Shown: positions 29,476-39,038 of the stretch, in pieces | How positions within the stretch are numbered: position 1 is the stretch's first letter | Layout of the letters: every line of letters begins with the position of its first letter | Origin: an uncultured Prevotellaceae bacterium | Lineage (GTDB): Bacteria > Bacteroidota > Bacteroidia > Bacteroidales > Muribaculaceae | Reading direction: 5' to 3' | Length of the DNA stretch: 64,000 nt | Assembly: GCA_905207705.1 (NCBI GenBank) | Contig: CAJLMA010000003.1 | Coordinates: forward strand, 124,001 to 188,000 | The notes under the pieces: model-generated | The model's input: only the letters and a program-made list of their open reading frames with translations | What the model was told of the DNA's origin: nothing | Database searches by the model: none | Position numbers and translations under genes: made by a program

Positions 29476-30420
29476 TCAAAGCTGCTTGCCCATGACATAA
29501 TTACGCATGTGCAACAGATTGGCCTTTGCCATTTGTGCTTTCACGACTCTATACCCCTTATGCTCAAAGAATGGGCGGGCGGTAATACTTGCTTCGGTGT
29601 GCATGTACGTCTGCCCTTTACTTTTAGCATGTTGCTCCACTGCGTGCAACAATGCTGTCGCTATGCCTACATGCTGAAAATCCTTGCTCACAAACAATGA
29701 ATGCAAATATTGGCAACCTTCGGTCAACGAAGCAAACCCGACAACACCTGCCACAGGATGCTCGGCCACAATGAAACAATCGGCATTGTCGAGCATACGC
29801 GTCCAGTGCGATAAATCCATTCCGCATGAAGCCCAATCATCAACCTCTTCTTGCGTGTAATCGCCCAAATTGACGTATTTCACCGTATCAACAAACAAAG
29901 ACCTCAATGCTTCGGCATCGGCCTCAACTGCCGGTCGAATAAAAAACGAATTTGCAAGCGAGTGAGAATCATTATTTATTCTCTTGAAATAAACCATGTC
30001 GATAAGCCTTACGCCACACTCGACAATCGGATGGTCGTAATTGTCAATGAAAAAATCCGGCACTCGATGGGAATATACAAATCCGCAATTTTCATAAAAC
30101 GGCACAGTCAACAGGCTATCGCCGGTACCGACAAGCATTGCAGAACAAGCATCGCCATAATATGACATTATATGCTCCACAAGCAATTTGCCATAACCTC
30201 GTCGTTGGAAATCTGGATAAACTGCAATATTTTTCAATTCAAACACCCCGTGGCCGCAACCGACGACCACGGCCTCGCCTATCACAATACCGTCGACTTC
30301 GGCCACAAACATTTCTCCGTCGCCGATATAGCGATTTACCATCGATTCCTGCTCATCGGCAAGCAACAACAATTCGAGATAACACTTCCTCGACTGTACC
30401 GGCACGAGTTTTATATCCAT
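29476..30420 (-). CDS. Double-domain GNAT acetyltransferase
   Basis: A 314-residue fusion of two GNAT folds. The N-terminal domain (~1-150) has an acetyl-CoA binding motif at VYPDFQRRGYGKLLV; the C-terminal domain (~158-314) has a second at FVSKDFQHVGIATALL and ends in the FFEHKGYRVVKA motif. Each half is close in length to a complete single-domain enzyme, so one may be regulatory. The acceptor cannot be named. The Met at 30420 starts the fold; five upstream residues from 30435 are possible. It is the last gene of the S41-mfd-Nudix-GNAT run, 35 bases after the Nudix gene. Confidence 0.9.
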   Translation of the reverse strand: MDIKLVPVQSRKCYLELLLLADEQESMVNRYIGDGEMFVAEVDGIVIGEAVVVGCGHGVFELKNIAVYPDFQRRGYGKLLVEHIMSYYGDACSAMLVGTGDSLLTVPFYENCGFVYSHRVPDFFIDNYDHPIVECGVRLIDMVYFKRINNDSHSLANSFFIRPAVEADAEALRSLFVDTVKYVNLGDYTQEEVDDWASCGMDLSHWTRMLDNADCFIVAEHPVAGVVGFASLTEGCQYLHSLFVSKDFQHVGIATALLHAVEQHAKSKGQTYMHTEASITARPFFEHKGYRVVKAQMAKANLLHMRNYVMGKQL

Positions 30421-30455
30421 AAATCGCCCCTTCAAGCTTGATTACGCATTTACTT

Positions 30456-31013
30456 TCATTCCGTTTTGGCGAAATGTTTCCACAACGGGGCAGCCATCGT
30501 CGATTGGCAAATAAGCCCCAAGTCGAGCATTTGCTTTACCTCACTACGGTCGAGCAAGAACACCCGGAGCATTTCGGTCGGTTCAAGATGGCATTCATGC
30601 AGCTTCTTGACGCCGGTAGCAACAAAACAATGCGTATAATTGTTCATTGAACTGGCATTGGTACATATCGACATTATTTCTTGCCATTCTCCCCATCCAT
30701 ATCCGGTTTCTTCTTCAAGTTCCCTGCGAGCAGCCTGCTCAGGAGTCTCCCCGGGCTCGCAACATCCTGCGCATATTTCATAGCTCGTCCTCCTTATTCC
30801 ATGACGGTACTGTCTTATCATGACATACTTGCCTTCGGTCGTTACGGCTATCGTATTGACCCAGTCGGGATATTCGAGAATATAAAATTCATCATTCACC
30901 ACACCATTCGCAAGCCTGACGCAATCACGCCTTGCCGTGAGCCACGGACGCTTTATCAAGTATTTGCTTGACAAAATCTCCCATTTGGGTTCTTCACCTT
31001 CGGTTATTTTCAT
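30456..31013 (-). CDS. Nudix hydrolase, ADP-ribose pyrophosphatase-like
   Basis: A 185-residue cytoplasmic enzyme that cleaves nucleoside diphosphate-linked substrates. The Nudix box runs from G83 through the CEPGETPEQAARRELEEETG segment to about residue 106, with the metal-binding REXXEE core intact. The N-terminal strands (WEILSSKYLIKRPWLTARRD) and the RQYRHG segment ahead of the box are typical of ADP-ribose/ADP-sugar pyrophosphatases. It lies 16 bases after mfd, so it is probably co-transcribed with it. A role in removing ADP-ribose or related damaged nucleotides is inference. Confidence 0.9.
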   Translation of the reverse strand: MKITEGEEPKWEILSSKYLIKRPWLTARRDCVRLANGVVNDEFYILEYPDWVNTIAVTTEGKYVMIRQYRHGIRRTSYEICAGCCEPGETPEQAARRELEEETGYGWGEWQEIMSICTNASSMNNYTHCFVATGVKKLHECHLEPTEMLRVFLLDRSEVKQMLDLGLICQSTMAAPLWKHFAKTE

Positions 31014-31029
31014 GATTCTGCATTATACA

Positions 31030-34000
31030 TTATACTGCTTCAAGCGCAGTGATGGAATTAAGTATGGATATGGCCTCCTCAACCGTCTCTACATTGTCGA
31101 CAAGCAACGACCGCTTGCCTTTTACATCACGAATGTGACAACGTTTGGGATTATGCTGCAAATAGTTCAATATGCGGCCAAATGCCGGAGATTGGTAATA
31201 AGCCTTATTCTCATCGCCCACAAAATACATGTACATCTTGCCAAGTTTCAGGGCTATCTTCTCTATGCCAAGGGTACGGGCAATGCGACGCAATGTTACT
31301 ACACGAATCAATTCCAAGGCCGGCTTGGGTATCTTGCCAAAGCGGTCTTCAAGCCGATGGCGGAACTCAAGCACATCCGACTCACGTTCCATACTGTCAA
31401 GCTCTTGATACAAGCTGACGCGCTCGCTTTCCTGCGGAACATAGGTGGCAGGAAAAAGCAATTCCATGTCAGACTCTATCACGCAGTCCGATACATAAGC
31501 CTTCTCATTGTTACCATCGTCTTCATCCTTGAACGTGTCGGAAAATTCTTCGGTACGCAATTCAAGTACGGCTTCTTGAAGAATCTTCTGATAAGTCTCA
31601 TATCCGAGGTCGGCGATAAATCCGCTCTGCTCCGCTCCAAGCAGATTGCCTGCGCCGCGAATGTCGAGGTCTTGCATGGCGATATGTATGCCACTGCCAA
31701 GTTCCGAGAAACTCTCTATGGCCTGCAAACGTCTCCGCGCGACAGGATTAAGCGGCAAATGCGGTGGCACGAGCAAGTAACAGAATGCCTTGCGCGAACT
31801 TCTGCCCACACGTCCTCGCAACTGGTGCAACTCGCTAAGTCCGAAATTTTGGGCATTGTTGATGATTATGGTATTGACATTTGGCATGTCTATGCCGCTT
31901 TCGATGATTGTGGTGGCAAGAAGAACGTCGTAATCGTGATTGGCAAAGTCTATGATTATCTGCTCCAGCTTCTCGGGAGGCATTTGGCCATGCCCTACTG
32001 CCACACGGGCATCGGGAACGACACGGTGAATCATGTCCTCAAGCTGCGGAAGGCTGTCGATGCGGTTGTTGATGAAGAATACCTGTCCGTTGCGCGACAT
32101 TTCAAAGTTTATTGCCTCGCTCACTATGTCATCGTTCAACGCATTGACCGAAGTAAGGATGGGATATCTATTGGCCGGCGGCGTGGTTATTGCACTTAGG
32201 TCGCGAGCTCCCATGAGCGAAAATTGCAACGTTCGCGGAATAGGCGTAGCCGACATCGTGAGCGTATCCACGTTTACTTTGAGTTGTTTCAAACGCTCCT
32301 TGACCGATACGCCGAACTTCTGCTCCTCGTCAATCACAAGCAGTCCCAAATCCTTGAATTTTACGCTTTTGCCTATCAATTTATGCGTACCTATAATTAT
32401 GTCGATTTTTCCTTCGGCAAGATCAGCCAATATTTGCTTCACCTCTTTGGGTTTCCTTGCCCTGCTCAAATAATCCACTCTCACCGGGAAATCCTTCAAC
32501 CTGTCTTTAAACGTATTATAGTGTTGGTAAGCCAGCACGGTAGTAGGTACAAGCACCGCTGTCTGCTTGCCGTCGGTGGCAGCCTTGAATGCAGCGCGTA
32601 TGGCTACCTCTGTCTTTCCGAAACCGACATCACCGCACACGAGCCTGTCCATAGGTTTTGATTTCTCCATGTCGGCCTTCACTTCGTTGGTCGCTTTCAA
32701 TTGGTCGGGAGTATCTTCATAGATGAACGAGGCTTCCAATTCCTGTTGCAGATAACCGTCAGGTGAGAATGCAAAACCTTTCTCCTCCTTACGCGCGGCA
32801 TACAGTTTTATCAAGTCTCGGGCAATATCCTTCAACTTGCTCTTTGTGCGCTCCTTCATGCGGTTCCATGCACCGCTGCCAAGCTTGTTGATGCGAGGCT
32901 CGACACCTTCCTTGCCTCGATACTTGGCCAACTTGTGAAGAGCGTGTATTGACACGAAAATTATGTCGTCGTTCAAGTAAATGAGCTTTATCATTTCTTG
33001 CACCTTGCCGTTTACCGAAGTACGGACAAGCCCGCCAAACTTGCCGACACCATGGTCGACATGCACGATGTAATCGCCTATTTCTATCTGATTCAGCTCT
33101 TTCAACGACAAAGCCAGCTTTCCCGAACGGGCGCGGTCGCTTTTCAAGCTATATTTATGGAAACGGTCAAATATCTGATGGTCGGTAAACACACACACCT
33201 TCAACTCCTCGTCCACAAAGCCCTCGTGGACTGTCTTTGTCACAGGAGTAAATTGTATGTCATCATCCCTGTCGTCAAATATGGCTTTCAGACGTTCTAT
33301 CTGTTTTTCGCTGTCCGACAGTATGTATATCTTATACCCGTCCTTGAGAAAATTCTTGAACGAATCGCTTATTATGTTGAAATTTTTGTGATATATGGCT
33401 TGAGGCGAGAACTTGAATGATATTTTCGCGTCATTTTCCATCTTGGCCTCTCCATAATGGAAATCAACGCGACGGAACTTGCCAAACCGCATGATGAAAT
33501 CGGCGGCATCAACCACCTTTTTCATTGCATCCTTGTCACCCTCCTCGGCTATGAGCGTGCTGTCCGACATTTTCTCCTCGGCAATGGCGGCAATGCGTTG
33601 CAACAACCAGTCTTTGTCGCGGCACACGAGAATGGTGTCATTGTCTATGTATTCAAGAAAAGAGACTCCGTTTATACTCTCGGTAGCAGTTCCATTGATA
33701 ATCGAGACAGTATCGACACCCGTTTCAGACAACTGGGTTTCCACATTAAAAGTACGGATGCTCTCTATGTCGTCCCCAAAAAAGTCAATTCGATAAGGCA
33801 ACTCATTGGAGAATGAATACACGTCCAATATCGACCCTCTGACAGCAAACTGCCCGGGTTCATATACATAATCTTGCTCGACGAAGCCGAACGACCTTAA
33901 CTTCTTGGCAATTTCGGTCATATCGGCCACTCCGCCTTGTTTCAATGTTATTGTTGAATTTTGAACTTTTTCTCGTGGCGACACCCGTTCGGCAAGAGCT

Positions 34001-34377
34001 TCGGGATAAGACACCACCCATGTAAGCGACTTGTCGGTGTGCCACTTGTTCAACACCTCGGTACGCAATATTTCCGACGGCGCGTCGGGTTGCCCGTATT
34101 TTATGTCACGCTTGTAGCCCGACGGGAATATCAGCACCTTTCCCTCCCCGGCCATCTGGCACAGGTCGAAATACAGGTAACCGGCTTCATCGAGGTCGTT
34201 GGCAATTATCAAATATGGCCGTTTTCTCTTTGGCAGGCCGGAAAACAACATCGGCAACGACGAGCCTGCCAGCCCGTCGATGCCTATCGTCTTGTTTTTC
34301 TTGTCATCAAGCAATTGTTTCAAGGCTTCGATTCGAGCCTTGGAACCTATCAAATCACATAATTTCTCAATTTCCAC
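31030..34377 (-). CDS. mfd: Transcription-repair coupling factor
   Basis: A DNA translocase that removes RNA polymerase stalled at lesions and recruits UvrA. The 1115 residues show the UvrB-like N-terminal part (~1-350), the RNA-polymerase-interacting domain (YIVHVDHGVGKFGG, ~450), the RecG-like helicase with Walker A GDVGFGKTE and the Walker B box DEEQKFG, and further motifs TMSATPIPRTLQ, LATTIIESGIDMPN and QLRGRVGRS, followed by the TRCF C-terminal domain. It starts 13 bases after the S41 protease gene, and the Nudix gene follows 16 bases after it. Confidence 0.98.
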   Translation of the reverse strand: MEIEKLCDLIGSKARIEALKQLLDDKKNKTIGIDGLAGSSLPMLFSGLPKRKRPYLIIANDLDEAGYLYFDLCQMAGEGKVLIFPSGYKRDIKYGQPDAPSEILRTEVLNKWHTDKSLTWVVSYPEALAERVSPREKVQNSTITLKQGGVADMTEIAKKLRSFGFVEQDYVYEPGQFAVRGSILDVYSFSNELPYRIDFFGDDIESIRTFNVETQLSETGVDTVSIINGTATESINGVSFLEYIDNDTILVCRDKDWLLQRIAAIAEEKMSDSTLIAEEGDKDAMKKVVDAADFIMRFGKFRRVDFHYGEAKMENDAKISFKFSPQAIYHKNFNIISDSFKNFLKDGYKIYILSDSEKQIERLKAIFDDRDDDIQFTPVTKTVHEGFVDEELKVCVFTDHQIFDRFHKYSLKSDRARSGKLALSLKELNQIEIGDYIVHVDHGVGKFGGLVRTSVNGKVQEMIKLIYLNDDIIFVSIHALHKLAKYRGKEGVEPRINKLGSGAWNRMKERTKSKLKDIARDLIKLYAARKEEKGFAFSPDGYLQQELEASFIYEDTPDQLKATNEVKADMEKSKPMDRLVCGDVGFGKTEVAIRAAFKAATDGKQTAVLVPTTVLAYQHYNTFKDRLKDFPVRVDYLSRARKPKEVKQILADLAEGKIDIIIGTHKLIGKSVKFKDLGLLVIDEEQKFGVSVKERLKQLKVNVDTLTMSATPIPRTLQFSLMGARDLSAITTPPANRYPILTSVNALNDDIVSEAINFEMSRNGQVFFINNRIDSLPQLEDMIHRVVPDARVAVGHGQMPPEKLEQIIIDFANHDYDVLLATTIIESGIDMPNVNTIIINNAQNFGLSELHQLRGRVGRSSRKAFCYLLVPPHLPLNPVARRRLQAIESFSELGSGIHIAMQDLDIRGAGNLLGAEQSGFIADLGYETYQKILQEAVLELRTEEFSDTFKDEDDGNNEKAYVSDCVIESDMELLFPATYVPQESERVSLYQELDSMERESDVLEFRHRLEDRFGKIPKPALELIRVVTLRRIARTLGIEKIALKLGKMYMYFVGDENKAYYQSPAFGRILNYLQHNPKRCHIRDVKGKRSLLVDNVETVEEAISILNSITALEAV

Positions 34378-34390
34378 TGCTATCGTAATC

Positions 34391-36061
34391 TCAATCCTCC
34401 TTTATGTTCAGTATCCTATAATATTCACCCGGCTTACTAAACAATTTGACCACTTCGTCGAGACAAACATCATTCTTCAAAGACTCTATGGCCTGACCTC
34501 GCTGATAATAGTAACGCTTCAATATTTCCATTGCAAGAATACCCGATATTTCTTTACGATGCGTGTCAAGATCCTTGTTAAGGTCATGCTTCAACAATTT
34601 TGCCATCACTTCAAATTGTGCCCGTGTGCTGTCGTTCATGTAGCCTTCGGCCTCGGCGACTTTCTTAAGCTTTTCCAACCCGTCTTCGCACACTTTGTCA
34701 TATTTGAATTCCTTCGGGTCGATAAACTTCTTGAAATCGGCATATATGCTGTCGGTAATGACAAATTCCTCGGGAGAGGCTATCGTATCGTGCTCATGAG
34801 CAAAACGAGTGGCATAGTTGAATGCCCAGTTGTCACGCACGATGTTGAAATACAACCTCGTCATTTCGGGATACTCCACTTTAATGTCTGGAGTAATGCC
34901 TCCGCCGTCCCTCACTTCACGTCCATGTGCAGTTTTAAACACATTTGTCAAGCTGTCGGGGATTCTTGCCACCGAGCCATCGGGATTGCGATGAGAATAA
35001 TCTATAGCCTGTATCAACCTGCCGCTCGGTATATAGTATTTGGCAATGGTAACCTTCAATATTCCATCAAAAGGCAATGGCCGCGTAGATTGAACGAGTC
35101 CCTTTCCAAAAGACCTTGAACCTATCACTACAGCCCTGTCAAGATCTTGCAACGCGCCGGCGGTTATCTCGGAAGCCGAAGCCGAAGCCCCATCGATGAA
35201 CACCACAAGTGGTATTTTATCGTCTATAGGGTCTTGTGTTGTCTTATAGGTCTTATCATTCTGTATTACCCTACCGCGTTGTTGCAACACTTGCGTACCC
35301 TTTGGCACAAACATTCCGACGATTTGCACCGCACTTTCAAGTATTCCACCCGGATTGCCTCGCAGGTCAAGAGCGACGGTTTTTACTCCCGGCTCTTTTT
35401 TCAATGCGAGCAAAGCATCCCGCACCTCGCTTGGAGAATTTTCGGTGAAGGAAGACAAAGCGATATAGCCTATGCTGTCACGCACTACTCCGTAATAAGG
35501 AACGGAATTCATGCGTATCTTCTCTCGTGTTATGTTAAAAGTCAATTCTCCGACGTAAGGTCTCTTCACCACGACCTGCAATGTGGAATTGGCCTGCCCT
35601 TTGAGCTTGTTGCTCACTTGCTCGTTGGTCCAGCCTATTGTAGAGTCGTTATCTATTTTGATTATCACGTCGCCCGGAATCAATCCTGCACGCGCGGCCG
35701 GACTGTCTTCATAAGGCTCGCTTATCATTACCGAATCCTTATACTGCATGATATAAGACCCTATGCCCCCATATTCGCCGGTCGTCATCGTCTTGAAATC
35801 CTCTTGCTCTGACGCAGGCAGATACTCGGTATAAGGGTCAAGCTCGCCCAGCATGGCATTGATTGCAGTCTGTATCGACTTTTCGGTGTCAATCGTATCC
35901 ACATAAAACGTGTTGAGTTCCTTATACAATGCATTGAACGTGTCGAGATTGCGTGCAATTGCGGCCTCGTCTCCATTATCACTCGATGCAGCCATTGCCA
36001 CAGGCAGCAGCAAACCCACGGCAAGTACGCATAATGTCGCTGATTTTATTCTTTTGTTCAT
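34391..36061 (-). CDS. S41 C-terminal processing peptidase
   Basis: A periplasmic serine protease of the CtpA/Prc family. The signal peptide spans residues 1-~25. A PDZ domain (~95-175; GGIGSYIMQYKDSVMISEPY) precedes the S41 core, with the catalytic Ser in DGASASASE (S295) and Lys in GSRSFGKG (K320), separated by 25 residues as in Prc (S430/K455). The C-terminal ~150 residues are helical, as in Bacteroidetes members. The length of 556 fits that clade. It opens a tight run with mfd, Nudix and GNAT (gaps of 13-35 bases). Upstream is a strand-specific hairpin and a weak -7 element (TACTTTAG, minus strand 36083-36090). Confidence 0.95.
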   Translation of the reverse strand: MNKRIKSATLCVLAVGLLLPVAMAASSDNGDEAAIARNLDTFNALYKELNTFYVDTIDTEKSIQTAINAMLGELDPYTEYLPASEQEDFKTMTTGEYGGIGSYIMQYKDSVMISEPYEDSPAARAGLIPGDVIIKIDNDSTIGWTNEQVSNKLKGQANSTLQVVVKRPYVGELTFNITREKIRMNSVPYYGVVRDSIGYIALSSFTENSPSEVRDALLALKKEPGVKTVALDLRGNPGGILESAVQIVGMFVPKGTQVLQQRGRVIQNDKTYKTTQDPIDDKIPLVVFIDGASASASEITAGALQDLDRAVVIGSRSFGKGLVQSTRPLPFDGILKVTIAKYYIPSGRLIQAIDYSHRNPDGSVARIPDSLTNVFKTAHGREVRDGGGITPDIKVEYPEMTRLYFNIVRDNWAFNYATRFAHEHDTIASPEEFVITDSIYADFKKFIDPKEFKYDKVCEDGLEKLKKVAEAEGYMNDSTRAQFEVMAKLLKHDLNKDLDTHRKEISGILAMEILKRYYYQRGQAIESLKNDVCLDEVVKLFSKPGEYYRILNIKED

Positions 36062-36110
36062 TTTTCCCTTTTAATTTAGCTGCTAAAGTAGTACATACTA
36101 TTGAATTATC

Positions 36111-36169
36111 ATGCCTTGAAACATCTAAAAATAGTTTACAGCCCACATTTTTTAGACATTCCAAGGCAT
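36111..36169 (-). other. Long RNA hairpin upstream of the S41 gene
   Basis: Arms 36111-36132 and 36148-36169 pair along 22 positions. The imperfections become G-U pairs only in the minus-strand RNA; in the plus-strand RNA they are A-C mismatches. The loop is 15 bases. It lies between the end of the GH3 gene and the S41 start. No U tract follows the stem, so it may be a readthrough-regulating or processing hairpin rather than a simple terminator. Confidence 0.5.
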
Positions 36170-36219
36170 CTTATAAGGGAAAAGCTGCCCGACATGCAAT
36201 AGGGCAACAGACATAGAAA

Positions 36220-38472
36220 TCACTTGTACCTTTTCACACGGTCGTCGTCAACAACGCCATTCCAATTCATTCCGAATGCAAAATCATAAACGTTGCCGTC
36301 GCAGTCACGGTAGCAACGCATGTCGCGCGGCTTGTCTTCACAATGCTCTTCCACGGCATCCATGTCGGCAGGTAATTGGAACGGCAACAGCCCCGAAGGT
36401 TCGGCCTTGCCCGATATTATGTCCATATAAGCCTGCACTTGCACGTCAAATCCTATCAAAATAGCATCGGCAAGTGGCTCTATTTCTTTCATAACAGTTG
36501 GATTGGACATCATCATGACAACTACTACAGGCTTGTCGCCCATCATCTTGCGTGTATTCTCGACCAACGTCAAGTCGCAATAATTGATTGTGCGTGCTTT
36601 TTTGCCTTTATAAGAACGATCGGTAAAATCCTCAAACGGATCACCTCCTGCAATACTGTGCCCCCTTGCTTTTTCGGCCACATAGTCATTATACTGCAGA
36701 CTGATGGGAATATACCCGTTCCCACCTTCTTTCACGTCATCGGGGTCATATCCCATAAGGTAGCTGTGAGGAGATTCTATGAACACTATGGCAAAATCGG
36801 CCTCATCAGGCGACAATGCACGATCGTAATACTTGTTTAAGATTTTATCCGGCACCGGCTGGTAAATCCTCTCGGGAATGATTTGTCTCCAATAATTAGG
36901 GCCTTCGGGCGACTTCCTTTCGGGTATATATACTTTTTTGCGTGTGCGCACCGGCAATATCTTGTCATGATTCTTCACCATGACAATGCTTTTCAACTGC
37001 TGCGAATAGCCTTTCTGCATGAATGACTTGTTGCCCACAACCGATTTGACCTTTTCCACATCCACATACGGATTTTCAAACAATCCTGCATGGAAAATAT
37101 TAAGCAGCAATCGTCGGGCTGACAACTCGAAACGCTTGCGCATGAACTCTTCACCATGTTCCTTGACACCCATTTCATAAGCTTCAAGCACAGGTTGCTT
37201 GGCATTGTTTCCGCCAAACTGGTCGACTCCGGCCATAAGCACCTTATAATGCCGCTCGGCTTCGGTCATACCTTCAACTCCCCAAGGCTTGCCCGAATGA
37301 ACGCCCGGATGCACTTCGTCGTGGGTTATCAGCCAGTCAGTACACACCACACCGTCATAAGCCTCGCCTTTGCGCAATTGTTCGGCAATTATTTCACGGT
37401 TGAATCCGTTACCGACGTTTTCATCTGTCTGGTTATAAGAAATAGTGTAATAAGGCATTACTGCCGATGCCTTTTTAGTAGGCCCGTTCAACTTGAAAGC
37501 CCCGTCACTGAATGGCACTTTGTGCATGGCATAGCACCTTCCGGGATACACTGCAAATTTTCCGTTGCCGTAATGGGCGTCGCGTCCGCCCTCGCCCGAA
37601 CCGCCTCCCGGCCAATGCTTTACCATCGTATTAACGCTCTCATAACCCCATCCGCCTTCAATCTCGGCCTCACCTTCCGATGTCTGGAATCCATCGCAAT
37701 AAGCTCGCGTCAAGTCGCGCACAAGACGCGGATCAGGGCCGAATATGCTGCCATAACGATACCATCGTGGGTCGGTACCCAAATCGGCTTGAGGCGAGAG
37801 AGCCGTGGCAAGGCCGAGCAACCGATATTCGACCGATGCTATGCGCCCGAACTCTTCAACCGCCTCGGGAGAGAATGTAGCCGCAAGCCCGAGCATGTTG
37901 CTCCACAACGAAATGTCACCGCTGTTGCCGGGACTGAACTCGGCATCGGCAAAAGCTGAATGCCGTGGGTCAGACGAATTGTTGGCCGGGATGCCGTGAG
38001 TGCGGCCTTCGATCAACGCCTGCACGTTATTGTTCCACCGGGCGGCAGTTTCGGGATTTTCCACCTTTGAAACAAGCACATGGCGCAGATTATCCTCTGT
38101 AAGGAATTTTATCTGCGAGTCACTCAAGTCGTAAGCATGTTTGCCACTGAGTTCAAAAGTCTTGCCGCCATATGTGTCATTAGGCATAGGCAATTTGTTC
38201 TGCTCGCTATAAAGCATCAATCCTGCAATTTCATCAATTGACATGCGCCGAGCCAAGTCAGCTGCACGTTCGGCCATCGGTAACCGCCAGTCTTCATATG
38301 GCAACAATTCGTCACTGCCGTCAAAACTCTTGAAATACTTGCCGTCAACCTCTATTATTTTGACTCCCGACGTTGGAGAATAACCCAACGAAGGGCCTCC
38401 GTCTTGCACGACCAAGTTATACCCTTCTTTCTCTTCTATTTTCATTTCCAACCTGTTATTTGTGTTAAGCAT
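36220..38472 (-). CDS. Glycoside hydrolase family 3 beta-glycosidase without signal peptide
   Basis: A 750-residue GH3 enzyme, probably removing terminal beta-linked glucose or xylose. The N-terminal barrel has the KHWPGGG motif (K285-H286) and the nucleophile Asp at VVCTDW (D379, equivalent to the SDW motif). The C-terminal alpha/beta sandwich follows with the NTRKMMGDKPVVVV and EPSGLLPFQLP segments. The N-terminus is charged, with no signal peptide or lipobox, so it seems cytoplasmic, unlike most GH3 enzymes of this group. Start choice is uncertain: MLNTNNRLE (38472) or the Met at 38445 (MKIEEKEGYN) could be used. It stands alone, 158 bases from the S41 gene. Confidence 0.9.
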   Translation of the reverse strand: MLNTNNRLEMKIEEKEGYNLVVQDGGPSLGYSPTSGVKIIEVDGKYFKSFDGSDELLPYEDWRLPMAERAADLARRMSIDEIAGLMLYSEQNKLPMPNDTYGGKTFELSGKHAYDLSDSQIKFLTEDNLRHVLVSKVENPETAARWNNNVQALIEGRTHGIPANNSSDPRHSAFADAEFSPGNSGDISLWSNMLGLAATFSPEAVEEFGRIASVEYRLLGLATALSPQADLGTDPRWYRYGSIFGPDPRLVRDLTRAYCDGFQTSEGEAEIEGGWGYESVNTMVKHWPGGGSGEGGRDAHYGNGKFAVYPGRCYAMHKVPFSDGAFKLNGPTKKASAVMPYYTISYNQTDENVGNGFNREIIAEQLRKGEAYDGVVCTDWLITHDEVHPGVHSGKPWGVEGMTEAERHYKVLMAGVDQFGGNNAKQPVLEAYEMGVKEHGEEFMRKRFELSARRLLLNIFHAGLFENPYVDVEKVKSVVGNKSFMQKGYSQQLKSIVMVKNHDKILPVRTRKKVYIPERKSPEGPNYWRQIIPERIYQPVPDKILNKYYDRALSPDEADFAIVFIESPHSYLMGYDPDDVKEGGNGYIPISLQYNDYVAEKARGHSIAGGDPFEDFTDRSYKGKKARTINYCDLTLVENTRKMMGDKPVVVVMMMSNPTVMKEIEPLADAILIGFDVQVQAYMDIISGKAEPSGLLPFQLPADMDAVEEHCEDKPRDMRCYRDCDGNVYDFAFGMNWNGVVDDDRVKRYK

Positions 38473-38747
38473 GTAGAAAGTACTTTGCCATTTTTGGATT
38501 CAATTCCATATACGCACATCATCGAAAAATGAATTCATTCATGACAACAGGAATACATCTCTGTTTGGTACATAAATATAAGTACAATGATACACAATAT
38601 ATTTTTACACGCCATTTGGTTTTACATACATTAATAATCGTATACATATTTTTTACCACATGATACATTCTTTTATTACCCTACGACCCCAAAGAATACT
38701 TTTTTCAAATTTTTGCAACAAAAAAATCATGATTTTTACCAATTTTA
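38473..38747. other. AT-rich intergenic region
   Basis: Between the GH3 gene and the tRNA promoter. A weak -7-like TATATTTA exists on the minus strand in its middle; otherwise nothing convincing was seen. Confidence 0.4.
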
Positions 38748-38778
38748 TTGCATATATCGAAAATTGATACTACTTTTG
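38748..38778 (+). promoter_or_regulatory. tRNA-Asn promoter
   Basis: TTG at 38748-38750, a 20-base spacer and TACTTTTG at 38771-38778 match the Bacteroidetes consensus. The tRNA begins 33 bases after the -7 element. Confidence 0.75.
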
Positions 38779-38811
38779 CAACGCAATTCAGAAAAACCTG
38801 AATTTAAACTT

Positions 38812-38885
38812 GCTTCAATAGCTCAGTCGGTTAGAGCACCTGACTGTTAATCAGGGGGTCGTTGGTTCAAGTCCATCTTGAAGCG
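38812..38885 (+). tRNA. tRNA-Asn (GTT)
   Basis: A complete cloverleaf: acceptor GCTTCAA/TTGAAGC, D-arm GCTC..GAGC, anticodon stem CCTGA/TCAGG with loop CTGTTAA (anticodon GTT), variable loop GGGTC, T-loop TTCAAGT, discriminator G. The T-stem GTTGG/CCATC has one T-T mismatch. The CCA end is not encoded. It is a single gene between its own promoter and terminator. Confidence 0.95.
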
Positions 38886-38886
38886 C

Positions 38887-38922
38887 AAAAAGGAATCACC
38901 ACTTCGGTGGTGATTCCTTTTT
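38887..38922 (+). terminator. tRNA-Asn terminator
   Basis: A perfect 16-bp stem (38887-38902 with 38907-38922) capped by a TTCG tetraloop and ending in a T tract, two bases after the tRNA. Confidence 0.95.
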
Positions 38923-38978
38923 TCTATTTGCCATGATATGCAGCACAACGAAATGTTACAACAATGTTACGGCATTTT

Positions 38979-39010
38979 TTTGAACAAGTGACTTATAAAT
39001 CGTATTTTTG
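38979..39010 (+). promoter_or_regulatory. Porin promoter
   Basis: TTTG at 38979-38982, a 20-base spacer and TATTTTTG at 39003-39010 match the consensus fully. This excludes the upstream ATG at 38964 as the start of the porin. Confidence 0.75.
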
Positions 39011-39038
39011 CGACCTCAAAGAAACAATTATCCGATTT

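Noticed and set aside
30937..32199. 420-codon open frame antisense to mfd
   Set aside because: Overlaps the mfd helicase domain, whose motifs are intact; no start signal or recognisable product.
38964..39038. Upstream ATG for the porin
   Set aside because: It lies upstream of a full-consensus promoter (38979-39010), and only the ATG at 39039 begins with a signal peptide.
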